From Vitis vinifera (taxonomy: Eukaryota; Streptophyta; Magnoliopsida; Vitales; Vitaceae), in NCBI RefSeq assembly GCF_030704535.1, contig NC_081822.1, forward strand, positions 14,439,001 to 14,503,000: a stretch of DNA of 64,000 nt. Direction: 5' to 3'. The notes under the pieces are model-generated. The model was not told the DNA's origin. It made no database searches and saw only the letters and a list, made by a program, of their open reading frames with translations. Each line of letters opens with the position of its first letter. Within the stretch, counting starts at the first letter, position 1. Shown piece after piece: positions 23,335 to 34,300 of this stretch. Made by a program: the position numbers and the translations under genes.

Positions 23335-25270
23335 TGACCGAAATTTCTCTATTGTACCAAAATACTTAGCCTTTTTACGTAGTAACTCTGGTCAAGAAAA
23401 ACTAGAGAAAGAGTCACTACGGCTTTTGTAGTATTCCGGGTATCGTTCTCAAGGACTGGCTTATGAAAATTGTCAATACTAGAATAAATGAATTGTTTTT
23501 GTTTAAATCCTTAAGTGAAAAAAAACAATATGTGGATAATGTGAAACTAAGTAAAAGAAATTGGATTAATAAGAGAAAATGAATATTGATTTTAAATTCA
23601 ATTGATTCAAGTTTGGGGTTTTCCACAATCCAACCTAGGGTATAGAAATTATAGAAAACAAGGGTATTTTAAGTAATATGATCTTAGGGTTTTGGGATCC
23701 TTGGCCACTCGCGATCAAGTTGGGTTCTATAACTCAAAATTGCATCCGAAACCTAATTTTTCCTTTTTCAAACAGATTCCTAAAACCATCAAATGAATGA
23801 GATTGATTATCAATTTAAGATTTGGCTTTTTAACCCTTCCTACTCCTTATAGCTTTGTTTAGGGGCAAATAACGGTAGGGAAAACGAGGATAACTAATGA
23901 TCAAGAATTACCAAGAATCACTAGTATCAAGTAATAACCTATCGTATCATTCCCTAAACGAACTCACAAGGATAGGATAAAAAAATATAATAAATTGTCA
24001 CCCAACCAATAATTAATCTCATTGTTATAGTAATTTACCCATTGTCCCTATAGGTTTCCTAGCCCTTAGGTTTTCATGCTTCAAGCCCCAAGTTGGCTCT
24101 TAGCCTCTCATGGGGGTGATGTCACATTCACAATCCATAGTAGGGTAAAAATCCATAATTTGAATCAAAAGAAACTAAAAACAATATATTCAATAAAGAA
24201 GAAAAAGAAAACAAACCAAAGTTCTCGTCTTCTTCCTCCTTCAATGTCAAAAACTCCAGAAAAAAAAATCCAAGATTCAAGATCCAAGATTCCTAAAACC
24301 TAGAATTGAGAGAGTTTATATAATATCCTCAATTACCCAACATGTGGCACACTCTCATTGGCCACTTATTACAAAATAATTTCCTAAAAATGATTAAAAA
24401 ATAATAAAATTGTGATTTCTAGTCATGTGGGGTCCACCTAGGGCGGATGGAGTGCTTTAGATGCAATTCCCGAGGTAGAGGAGGCGGAACATCAAAGTGG
24501 CAGTGGGTGAATTCGAAATTGGTGTCATTTCGAAGTGGATTTCGAATTCATAAGTTGAATAGATGCAATTCTCGGGGTAGAGGAGGCGGAACATCAAAGT
24601 GGCAGTGGGTGAATTCGAAATTGGTGTCATTTCGAAGTGGATTTCGAATTCATAAGTTGAATTTCGAAATCATAAGTTGAATTTCGAAATCATTTCGAAA
24701 TGACCCTCCAGCTTGGTGCAGTTGTCTTCAAATGGCCATAACTTCTTCATTTCAGCTCCGATTTGCAAACCGTTTGAAGTGTTGGACTCCTGACTTCTCG
24801 AGCTTCGAAACGATATATAGTATGTATATAATGGACTCCAGAAAGTGCTCCAAATTTGTCCTCAAAGTCAGAGTATATAATGCCATCAGATTTTTGAGTT
24901 CTAAATTTCCATGCAGCTAAATCTTGCTTCATGCCTCATTCCCCATGCTTTCTTGCCTTCTTTCTTACTCCATAATGGTCATTTATCATCCTCCAACCTC
25001 ATGATATCCTTGTTTTGCCTTTCCTTACGTTCAATGAGTCTTGACTCACTTATTTCCTCATTTAGCCCTTTCTTGATCTTTCAAAATCTAAAGTCATTCA
25101 ATTTGCACAATTTTCTTCCCTTGAACCTGAGATAAATCTCCAAAGTATAGATTAAACCCATGGCTAGGGCCTTAGCATTGATTTAGGTCAAGTTGGGTGA
25201 TTTGAATGTCCTTTGGTGCACAAATCATATCGAATATGTGCCATTAGAGCATATATTTTGGCTCCAATCA
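23335..25270 (-). repeat. 5' LTR of the Athila-type element
   Basis: Partner of 14296-16231, same length, with TG/CA ends and the same internal tandem duplication (24460-24659). Confidence 0.95.
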
Positions 25271-25275
25271 CTCGC

Positions 25276-26729
25276 CTCGCCCTGAAAACACATACCCGTG
25301 TCAGGATGGGGCGGGGTTAGGATTTCAACTGTTGTTTCAAAACAAGAATGGGGGTGCATTCCTCGCCCTGCCCCGGGTTTGGGACAGGGATGAGAAATAA
25401 CTATATATTTTGGGACAAGGATGGGATAGGGGTGTCCCGTCCCAAACCCGCCTAGTTGTCATTCCTAAATAGGATGAATGATGCAAGTTGGACATTAAGA
25501 AGGTTCATTACACAAGATATCTATAATGAGGAAGACTTGGATGTCACATGTAAACATAAAAAATTTAGTGGCTTAAATTACCACTAAATTGATCATCAAA
25601 ATTGTGACACATTAGTTCAACAAATTTGGATTTAACAAGTGATAAGTAGAACATGTGACATGCAATTCAAATGTTAACACAAGGCAAATTTTGGAAGATT
25701 ACAAAATCAAGGTTTGCTAAAAAAATCTAGTTACAACTAAGTTGATGGAGTCCAAGAAGTCTCAAGCTACATACAACAACAAGAGCAATGACAAGATTAT
25801 CTTTGCTTAATCAATGCACAACACCTTAACAAGCCTTATGACTCATTGCAAAGCGAAGACACCCATTGTGTTTTCGACAAGGCAAGCAAGTAAGCATACT
25901 CTCTTGTTCAAACCAATAGAGACACATGACATTTAGAGCTGCTTATCACCTTATCCTTGTGGGGATAAGGACTAAGGTCATTATGGTAAAAAAAACGCCC
26001 TTCAACATTGAAGGACTTCAAGGATAGGCCTTCTTACTCTATTGCCAATGTCAACTCCACCATTGCCCCATGTTATGAATCACTAATCGGGATGTCAAAG
26101 AGAGATCGTAGAGACACATGACATTTAGAGCTGCTTATCACCTTATCCTTGTGGGGATAAGGACTAAGGTCATTATGGTAAAAAAAAACGCCCTTCAACA
26201 TTGAAGGACTTCAAGGATAGGCCTTCTTACTCTATTGCCAATGTCAACTCCACCATTGCCCCATGTTATGAATCACTAATCGGGATGTCAAAGAGAGATC
26301 GTTGGTCAAAACACTAACTCCTTCACTTCTTCCTTCTCAATGACTATGTCAAAAATGACAATTAACGCCACCTCCAATGAAAACAACTAGCTAAGATAGG
26401 TTGTCTCATTGCAAAACTCATGAACAAGGTTGAGATGCAAAATGTAGATGAGTTGAGTTAGGGACTCACTCACCCTCCAAGGATTACACCTCAAGGTGAT
26501 GCACTATATATATGCATCTATGTTAGTGCAAGTCGAAAGGCAAACTACTAAATTTGCCTCGATGACTTTACTATCTATCCAACAACTCTAGAACATAATA
26601 ACCAACACCATTAAAGTACAATATGAAGGATCATCATAAAGGGTGACCTCTTTGTCAAACAATTCACTCATTCCCTTCAAGGGAATGTTTTTAATTGTTA
26701 TATGGATCTTGAGCCTAAATGCATTGATA
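25276..26729. other. hAT right arm and intergenic DNA
   Basis: 25276-25467 is the GC-rich right arm of the hAT-like element. The rest holds no recognised gene; its main structure is the 192-bp duplication at 25918-26302. Confidence 0.5.
25918..26302. repeat. 192-bp perfect-looking tandem duplication
   Basis: AGAGACACATGACATTTAG at 25918 recurs at 26110, and the whole unit down to GAGAGATCGT repeats. The only difference noticed is one extra A in an A-run of the second unit. The near-identity implies a recent event. Confidence 0.92.
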
Positions 26730-26738
26730 GTTGGGATC

Positions 26739-27774
26739 TTGGTTTGAAATATTGGTAAACATAGATATCGGTACTTGGATTTTACAGATATATTGGAAAT
26801 ATCGAAAAAATATAGGTGGATATTTTGACCAAAATATCGGTAATGCAAAAATTACTCGAAATTTATGGAAATATTTAGCAAAAATCCAAAAAATGATAAA
26901 ATAAATAAAATACACATGTTAAAGTTATTTTCTAAGTGTAATTGACATAGATATGGTCAAAGAGAAAAATACCGGTAAGCAAAAATAAATCGATCTTACT
27001 AATTTATTATTTATCTAATCAAATTAATTTTAATTTATAAAATATTAAATTTTCATTATTGTTATTATTTTTATTTTAGTATTTTTTTTAAATTTATATT
27101 TTTAATATTTTAAAATAAAAACATTCAAAATTAAATAAAATTAAAAGGATAAATATAAAAAAATTTAAAAGTAAAGTGATAGTAATTTTTTAAAATAGGA
27201 TTAATGAGATAAATAATGATATATTTAATATTAAAACTATAATTTATTTAGTTCAAATGCATTCTATAATATAAAATAGATGATAATGCATATATGATTT
27301 TTTTAATATTTATATATTTTTATATTTAATTGTCATATAAATAATATTAAAAAATATTTGTTAAAAAATTATATGATGGTTTTTATATATTTATTAATTA
27401 ATTAAATAAAAATTAAAGTAAAATAATTACAATTAATTCGTTAATTTTTTATAATAAACTTTAACAAATTTATTATCAACATATATTGATAAGTGTGAAC
27501 TTTGCCCAATGGTAACCACACTTGAACGTAAGGGAGCAGACAACGGGCAATAGGCGGGCAATAGGCAGTAGGCAACACAAAATTTGAGGGGTAGGCAGTG
27601 GGCAGTAGGTAGCAACGTAATTGAAGGGTCAACCGGAGTTGACGCTTGAAAATATTAAGAAATTTCCTGAAAAATCGGCTGACCGATTATCGATGAGGAG
27701 TATCATGCTAATTTGCTCCAATAACTGGAATATCGACGATATTTCGCCAAAAAAATTTGACATTTCAAACCATG
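26739..27774. mobile_element. Non-autonomous MULE-like element
   Basis: Ends TTGGTTTGAAATATTGG (26739) and ...GACATTTCAAACCATG (to 27774) are inverted and similar. The flanking 9-mers GTTGGGATC (26730-26738) and GTTAGGATC (27775-27783) match at 8 of 9, the 9-bp length typical of Mutator-like elements. GAAATATCG/ATATCGG motifs are common near both ends. The middle is very AT-rich except for a GC-richer patch at 27500-27620. No transposase ORF is seen. Confidence 0.6.
27535..27615. repeat. GGCAnTAGG minisatellite-like patch
   Basis: Short irregular repeats GGCAATAGG, GGCAGTAGG, GGCAGTGGG occur about seven times inside the MULE-like element. ORFs reading through it on the minus strand (AYCLLPAYC) reflect the repeat. 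Confidence 0.65.
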
Positions 27775-27783
27775 GTTAGGATC

Positions 27784-28684
27784 AAATGGAGCATGAATTC
27801 CTCAATCGCTTCTATAATACCTAATAAATAGTAAGCATGATCAAGCTCATAAATACCAAGTAATAGAAAGACAAACCCATTATTTACTATAATTGTTGGA
27901 ATTTTTTAAGCCATGACTACAAGAATAGATTATCCGAGAGTTCAGTTGTGAAAATGTGGATACAAGGTATGTATCGAGGTATTTTACTATTTTATACATC
28001 CTCCTACGGATACAACTGATGCACCTTCAAAAAGTTAGCTACTTAACATAGCTCGGCATAGTTAACCATTATGTGAAGAAAGAGCCTATCATACATGATA
28101 CAACAAAGGGAGAGGAATGATAGGGAATTGATAAGTCATTAAAGAAACCTATCAAGGGTTCAATGGTAGTGTATACGAGTCCTATCAAAATCTTAACATA
28201 AGATAAATGACAGAGGTAAGAGAGTGGAGCCAACCTAAGAAAGAAGAAGGTATCAATTCACCTTGGAATTCCTAACTTGATATGTCTACATATTAGAAGA
28301 CCTATTTCATATAAAGGTCATGAATATTGAAAACACCCTGAAAGAAATGATTCATGTCAATAATCTGAAATACTGCGGGTGCCATCCAATTGTTTGTGGC
28401 CTGGTTGAAATTTAAGGAATTAATTTTCCAGTTCTTGAAAATTTTAAAATTTTAAAAAGAGTTTGTAAGGTCATACAAAGTAAAATTTTACTTTTTGAAA
28501 GGCAGTACTAATATTTTATATAGGAGTTTTTTTTATTTTTTTTAAAAGATGAAATATAGGAAATGTACAGCAATGAACTTAACTATAGTTCAGCAATGGA
28601 CCCAATTGCTTTTTCTAATTTTTTCAATTTAATGACTGATCTGATTTTGATAATATTAAAAATAATCACTCATAAGAAGTAATA
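27784..28684. other. Intergenic, nothing recognised
   Basis: AT-rich DNA between the MULE-like element and the ABCF 3' flank. No ORF or repeat ends seen. Confidence 0.5.
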
Positions 28685-28973
28685 AACAGTATAAAAGGGA
28701 GCCTTATTACAATAAGGATGCGAAGTTTAATTCTCATAATTGAATTAAAGAAACTGAACCCCTTGAGCTAAAGTAAAATACATGTATATGTAACAAAGTG
28801 AAAATTCTTAGGGGTCGCGTTTCCTAATATCCGCAGTACAGAAGAATTACGCTCGTAAATTATAGAAATATGCATTTGTCTCGCAGCAAACTGAAACTCA
28901 TGTTATGAAAACAGCATTGAGGAACTTATTGTTTAACTCGTAGCAATCAAAACATCTATGCCACAGACTCACT

Positions 28974-31169
28974 TCAATCATCAACCTCTGCTTTGATCTC
29001 TCTCTGTAGCTCTTCCTTGTACTCCTCAAATGATCCAGGGAAACTACTCACAGTTCCGTTTTCTACCACCCAAATTTCACTTCTCTCCTCGTTCTCACAC
29101 ACACGAGATATTAACCGCGAATCATGACTTACAAGCACCACTCCACCACTGAACTCATCTAGTGCATCAGCCAATGCATCAATGCTCTGCATGTCTAGAT
29201 GATTTGTAGGCTCATCCAACAGCAAAATGTGTGGTTTTGACATAGAAATTGATGTGAAGACAACCCGTGCTTTCTGCCCTCCCGATAGTTTCATAATTGG
29301 GGTGAGGTGGTTATGACTGGGAAGCCCAAATTTCCCAAGCTTTGCACGAACGGCTTCCTGCTTGCTAAGTCCCTCCTGATCTGGATGAAGCCTGAGAAGA
29401 TACTGAACTGGTGTTTCATCCATTGTCAGAAGGTCCACAAAGTGTTGTGAGTACCTCCCAATCCTCAGTTTTTGACTCCTTCGTACTTCACCCTCCGTCG
29501 GAACCAAATCACCAGCAAGAAGATTAAGCAATGTAGATTTCCCAGCTCCATTGGGTCCAACAATGGCAACACGAGTCCCCATATCAATACCAACATCAAC
29601 ATCCGATAGCCTGAAATCCTCCCTGTTTGGATAGCTGAAACTGACTTCAATGAGCTGTAAGAGTGGTGGGGTTAACTCAGTGGGTTCAGGGAAGTGGAAC
29701 TCCACACTGTAATCTCTCCACTTCTTTGGGGCCTCTGGTGGAGGCTCATCATCGTCAACCTTACCCTTGGCCTTATTCTTTGATGCTTCCTTAGCAGCAG
29801 CAAACTTAGCTCTATCCTTAACCTTCTCCTGCTGAACCCGATTGCCTGTTCTCTTTGCAGCTTTCACTTGCTTATCATAAATCTCGAACTTCTTATTCAT
29901 CTCCTTGCGACGCTGCTCATACCCACTTTCAAAATCATCAAAGTTCCCCCGGTAGAAATGAAGTTTCTGGTCATGGAGATGAATAATCTCACTACAAACC
30001 GTGTTAAGAAAATCCCGATCATGCGAGACGACAACAAGAGTTTTCTTCCACCGGCACAAGTACTCCTCTAACCAGAGAACAGCCCTCAGGTCAAGATGGT
30101 TGGTGGGTTCATCAAGCAATAGAAGAGTTGGCTGCACAAAGAGTGCCCTAGCCAATGAAATTCTCATCCTCCACCCACCACTAAATGACCGGGTTGCACG
30201 GCCCTGCATATCCTTAGTGAAACCCAGTCCAGCAAGAATCTTTGATGCCTGAGCCTCAGCAGCATCAGACCCCAAAAGCTGCAAATTCTCATACAGTTCA
30301 GCAAGCTTTTCTCCCACATCATCCCCACTCACATCATTTTCATCCTCGTCACAAGTGGCAGCAGATGAATTCTGCAAAGAATCCAAAGATGCAACTTCCT
30401 GTCGGAGCCTGACCAGCTCTTCGTTCGCTGAAATAACTGCCTGAAGGGCAGTATTATCGTCACCAATCACCTCTTGCTCAACCAGTAGTACATCAATATT
30501 TTTAGGTACTGGAATCTTCCTCCAAGCAAGAAGTTTTAATAATGTAGATTTTCCCATCCCATTTGGTCCAACTAAACCATACCTCTTCCCATGAGATATC
30601 TTCACTGATGCATTCTTTAAGAGTTCTTTCCCACGTGCTGACACAGAAAAGTTTTCTATCGTTACATCTTTGACATTAGCATCAGCTTCATCTTCGCCAT
30701 CAAGAACTGAAGCCCGGCTACCAATAACAACGGTGAATGCATCATGATCATCCTTAAGGGCCTCCTGTCGGGCCTGCTGTGAGGCATGGACAGCAAGCAT
30801 GTCTTTCTTTTCACGTTTCTTCAATTCCTTTTCAGTTACGGATATGTCAAGTGTCTTTAGTTCAGCCCTTTGTTGCCGCTTAAGTCGTGCGTCTTCTTCA
30901 GAGGAATAAGCATCATCCTCATCATCAGAGGGAGGGAGGTCGATGTCAGCAGTGTAGGATGGAAGTTTTGGAGCTGCTTTTGCTTTGGGCTTGCTAGTGG
31001 TAGTGCTTGAGGAGGAAGATCCCTTTTTGGGTTTATCAGATTTCTGGTCCATGCTAGCAAGCATCGCTGAAACTGAGAGCTTCTCTTTCTTCCCATCCTT
31101 GGAGGCATCTTTGTTGCTAGGCTTAACCTTTGTGGTTGCACCACTATCCTCTGTTTTCTTCCTTCCCAT
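28974..31169 (-). CDS. ABCF4: ABCF-type ATPase, GCN20/ABCF4-like, intact copy
   Basis: A single coding exon of 731 residues from ATG 31167-31169 (MGRKKTEDSG) to TGA at 28974-28976. The N-terminal 170 residues are Lys/Ser/Asp-rich, with an acidic DLPPSDDEDD and a KKREKKD stretch. ABC domain 1 has GPNGMGKST, FSGGWRMRISLA and LLLDEPTNHLDLRA. A linker rich in Lys/Glu follows (ABCF arm), then ABC domain 2 with GPNGAGKST, LSGGQKARV and LLLDEPTNHLDMQS. There are no membrane segments, as expected for subfamily F, which act on ribosomes (yeast Gcn20 and New1 relatives) in translation control. The upstream in-frame TTG codons belong to the exon-2 part of the 5'UTR. The gene duplicates 1885-6190 in inverted orientation. 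Confidence 0.93.
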   Translation of the reverse strand: MGRKKTEDSGATTKVKPSNKDASKDGKKEKLSVSAMLASMDQKSDKPKKGSSSSSTTTSKPKAKAAPKLPSYTADIDLPPSDDEDDAYSSEEDARLKRQQRAELKTLDISVTEKELKKREKKDMLAVHASQQARQEALKDDHDAFTVVIGSRASVLDGEDEADANVKDVTIENFSVSARGKELLKNASVKISHGKRYGLVGPNGMGKSTLLKLLAWRKIPVPKNIDVLLVEQEVIGDDNTALQAVISANEELVRLRQEVASLDSLQNSSAATCDEDENDVSGDDVGEKLAELYENLQLLGSDAAEAQASKILAGLGFTKDMQGRATRSFSGGWRMRISLARALFVQPTLLLLDEPTNHLDLRAVLWLEEYLCRWKKTLVVVSHDRDFLNTVCSEIIHLHDQKLHFYRGNFDDFESGYEQRRKEMNKKFEIYDKQVKAAKRTGNRVQQEKVKDRAKFAAAKEASKNKAKGKVDDDEPPPEAPKKWRDYSVEFHFPEPTELTPPLLQLIEVSFSYPNREDFRLSDVDVGIDMGTRVAIVGPNGAGKSTLLNLLAGDLVPTEGEVRRSQKLRIGRYSQHFVDLLTMDETPVQYLLRLHPDQEGLSKQEAVRAKLGKFGLPSHNHLTPIMKLSGGQKARVVFTSISMSKPHILLLDEPTNHLDMQSIDALADALDEFSGGVVLVSHDSRLISRVCENEERSEIWVVENGTVSSFPGSFEEYKEELQREIKAEVDD

Positions 31170-31182
31170 TGCACCAGTAGAC

Positions 31183-32468
31183 CTGGAAGTAAGATAACTC
31201 AAGAAATCAATTTACCTAGTTGTAGAGCTCCATAGTTGAGTTCATTGCAATTAAAATCAATAATAACTAATTTAGCAACTAGCAAATATAGACAATTATA
31301 TTTATAGCCCTGTTATAAGCCATCCTAGATGATCTCCATCAAGATATTTAGATCAGTTTGAGGCTGTCAACATCAGAAGAGAAATGGAGAGATGAAGTAC
31401 AGAAATCTCCATACCAATTTTATCACAATATCAACAAGTTCAAGAGAGATCCGAGCATGAGAAGTAATCCAATCTAAGTTGAACACGCTTCTTCAAGCTT
31501 AGATTAGCAAAACACAAAATAAGACACTAAATATGCAACAGAGATAGCCCAGTGGCAACAAGAAGCAATGATAACATATTGGAACCTTTATTGGTGCAGT
31601 TAAAAGGGAAAGAAAAAATTCAATTCATACTTGCATAAGAGGAAACAACAAACAAATATTTACCCCAAGAAGGGACATATTCAACAGCCAATTCAACAGC
31701 CAATTTTTTTACAAGGTCAAAGACAGCCATCATCATTTAGGTGTAAAGCATAAACTGAAAAGGATACATACATCATGAAGGTAGTAAAGATATCACATAA
31801 ACTGTCTCATATGCATTGCATCTACACCACTAAGCGACACAGCAGTACCACTCAAGCAACAAAAATTTACAGTCAGCAGTCTTTCAGCTCTCTATATGGA
31901 ACAAATCCAGACCGACTTGTTTGCAGATTTCACAGAGTACTACTTCTACCCACACCAATCCTCTAGCACTTATTTGTTTATGTGCAATTTTTCTAATTGA
32001 TCCCAGCCTTGTCTCAATTGACTAAATTAATCATCCCATATCATCCGCATTGACAAACTTTACAAATTATCTTTAAATCCTTTAAATTGATCCAACTTTT
32101 CCTCCACTGAACAAAACCCCTCTTCATCCATGTAGTTCAGCAATCCCGAAATCGATCCCAGGTATCTTAAACTACACTAGGTAATTTCGAAGACATGCCA
32201 ACTAATCCCCCAATAAAAAAAAAAAAAAAAAAAATACACCCTAATCCTAAATTTTAAGGCCGACCCATCTTTCCAACAATCTCCAAATACAAAATACATC
32301 TATGAGTTGTAGTTAAAGTGCAACTTTATGTATTCCCAAGCCCTAGATGGTGAAAATTTTACGATTCAAAATTTCCTTCCATTTTCTCAATATTTTCTCA
32401 GCATACAAACGATTGCATATAACCCATAAGACGATTGATTGGACTGGGAATAGAGATTGGAACAGTAC
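31183..32468 (-). other. 5'UTR intron of the intact ABCF gene
   Basis: On the minus strand the donor AAG/GTACTG is at 32468 and the acceptor TTACTTCCAG ends at 31183. The exon then runs GTCTACTGGTGCA into ATG. An A-run (32215-32234) lies inside. No coding exon seen. Confidence 0.78.
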
Positions 32469-32650
32469 CTTGAGCTGAGATATCGACCGAGCCGCAGAGT
32501 TTAGAGAGGGAAAGGTTGAATGGTTTTGTGTAAACAGAGATTGGGGTTTCTTGTGCTGCAAGCAAACCCTAAAATGAGGGACAAGGAAGTTTAGTCATAT
32601 GATCAATGGGCTAAACCCGTGCCGGCCCAAGATTTGAATTATTGGGCTGA
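32469..32650 (-). promoter_or_regulatory. First exon and promoter of the intact ABCF gene with telo-box and site II
   Basis: The plus strand shows AAACCCTAA at about 32566-32574 (telo-box) and GCCGGCCCAAG at about 32622 (TGGGCC site II on the gene strand), plus a second GGGCT/AGCCC motif. This pairing is typical of plant translation-machinery genes controlled by TCP and telo-box factors. No TATA box is evident. The first exon ends at 32469. Confidence 0.65.
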
Positions 32651-32659
32651 TCCTAATAG

Positions 32660-33128
32660 TTTGGTCCAAAGAAAACAATCTTAACCCAGCCTGCTTTTAA
32701 GGCCTTCAATCCACCTTGATACATTTTCCATTTTTAATTCTTATACAAAAAGTAGGCAGATATATTGTGTAGTTGAAAACACTTTTCAAAACTTTTTAAT
32801 TTTTTTTTAAAAAAAATCACTTTCTCAAATTTTAAATTTTTTTAAAAGAGTATTAAGAATACAAAGCAAATTTTTTTCTTTTTATATAAAAATCCTACAT
32901 TTTATATAGAATTTTTTATTTTCATAATGAATAATTTAATAAATAATTTTATTTTTAATTTATATATATTAATTTGATAACTAATTAATTAAGTTTTCTT
33001 CAAAATAATTTAGATTGACATTATAGAAAATTTTTATCATTTTATTTATTGGACCAATACCTTCATTTCAACATGTTAATATTTTCTTTTGTTCATATAT
33101 AAAATACTTTTCATAATATTACATTTAT

Positions 33129-33172
<44 letters not shown>

Positions 33173-34130
33173 ATATGGTTGTTAAATGTATAACTTTTTT
33201 TTTTGTTGATAATAGCCATTAAAATTATTATTTGTGTGGTCCTTTAATTGGCTCTTTCTTAGAGAGTGTTTGATAAATTACCTTAATACTCAATAATTTA
33301 ATTTAAATTATTAAATAGATTAAAAATATTTTGTAAAATAACTTAATATCACAACTTAAAGTTAAAAATAACTTCAAGTATTAAGTTAAAATAATTAATT
33401 TATTATTAATCTTAATTTTATTTTATAAAAATATGTTTAACAACTATGACTCTATATCCATAACTCATTTTTTCTAGTAAATATTTTAAAGTTATTTTTC
33501 AAATTTATATTTAGTGCTTAAGATTAAGTTAAATTTTTTAATAATAAACATCAATTATAACCAATAGGGTAAATATGTGAATTCAATAACTTAAAATAAA
33601 TTTTAAATTAATTTTATCAAATAACTTTAATATTTAAAGTAAAAAATAAATAATAAGTTTTAAGCTATCAACTTAAAGTTAATTTAAGTCATTAAGTTTA
33701 TGAAACACCCACTTAATTTTTTATTTCATTCTGACTCCAATTATTAAAATAAAAATTTTAATTGGTAGAAACTTTTTATCTTCCTTATTTACATGTCGCA
33801 TTTTATATAAAATTTTAAGATACTAATACGAGCATTTTATATTTCTAAATTATCTTTCTTTATATATAAAATATTTATAAGAAATATGTTGTACAAAGTC
33901 CAATAAATAAAATAAAAATAAGAAAAATGATTTAGAAATTATTTACAAGGAAAATGAATTTACAAGTGAAGAGCATATATTAATTTTACAAAACTATATA
34001 TTACACTCTTTGCGGTTATTATTATTATTATTATTATTATTTTAGTTATTTAAGATTTTCTATTTTTGTTTTTATTTTTATTTTTTATTATTGAAATATA
34101 CAATTATAATTACTAACACAATATACCAGA
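32660..34130. other. AT-rich intergenic DNA
   Basis: Very AT-rich, no gene. It contains a TA microsatellite (33133-33170) and TTATT repeats at about 34015-34040. Blocks such as TTGATAAATTACCTTAATACT (33270) and their approximate inverse near 33600-33710 hint at a foldback repeat. Confidence 0.45.
33133..33170. repeat. (TA)n microsatellite
   Basis: About 19 TA units inside a near-palindrome ACAATATA...TATATTGT. Confidence 0.95.
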
Positions 34131-34300
34131 TTGGATTTCAGTAGAACTAAAGACTCCCATACAAGACGTGACTACGCACCAGGCCGACTCAACCATCGAA
34201 TTATCAAAGAAGGTGAAGTTTAGTGGAAATATCAAAGAGATTTTCTTGTAAACTTATTATATTTCACTTTTTCTTTTTATGTGTTCCAAACACCCTATTT
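34131..34300. repeat. Member of a direct repeat pair (partner about 39802-39950)
   Basis: Both copies contain GATTnGATTnCA, then AGTGnAAATATCAnAGA and TTTTCTTGTAAACTTATTAT with TTTTTATGT following. They are 5.6 kb apart in the same orientation. They could be decayed LTR pieces or a duplicated 3' flank. Confidence 0.45.

Larger units (their letters stand above)
14296..25270 (-). mobile_element. Complete Ty3/gypsy retrotransposon, Athila type, minus orientation
   Basis: Two LTRs of 1,936 bp (14296-16231 and 23335-25270) begin TGACCG and end CAATCA. CTCGC occurs directly outside both (14291-14295, 25271-25275) as a 5-bp target duplication. Coordinates of every landmark in the LTRs differ by exactly 9,039, so there are no net indels. 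I noticed one substitution (A at 15568, G at 24607). Read on the minus strand the order is LTR, tRNA-Asp primer site, gag, UAG, pol (PR-RT-RNaseH-INT), about 1.5 kb non-coding, polypurine tract, LTR. The protease DLGAS and the RT FMDDL wording, with RNase H before integrase, fit the Athila branch. No envelope-like ORF is present. Confidence 0.93.
13281..25467. mobile_element. hAT-like element interrupted by an Athila-type retrotransposon
   Basis: The left end TAGGGATGACAA (13281) and the right end TTGTCATTCCTA (25456-25467) are inverted repeats with one mismatch. The flanking 8-mers AACAAGAT (13273-13280) and AATAGGAT (25468-25475) match at 6 of 8 positions, a plausible aged hAT target duplication. 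GC-rich subterminal motifs (CCCCGCC, GGGTTTGGGACGGG) occur in both arms. Without the nested retrotransposon (14296-25270) and one 5-bp duplication the element would be about 1.2 kb. The left arm (13500-14290) contains TAGGGTTGTCGTT twice and CT-rich, UTR-like DNA, possibly captured from a gene. No transposase is seen. Confidence 0.6.

Noticed and set aside
24447-24680. 77-residue ORF with an internal protein repeat
   Set aside because: It is the 102-bp LTR tandem repeat translated; the equivalent stretch in the other LTR does not give the same ORF.
25918-26302. Possible CRISPR-like or satellite array
   Set aside because: Only two long units with no spacers; it is a simple tandem duplication.
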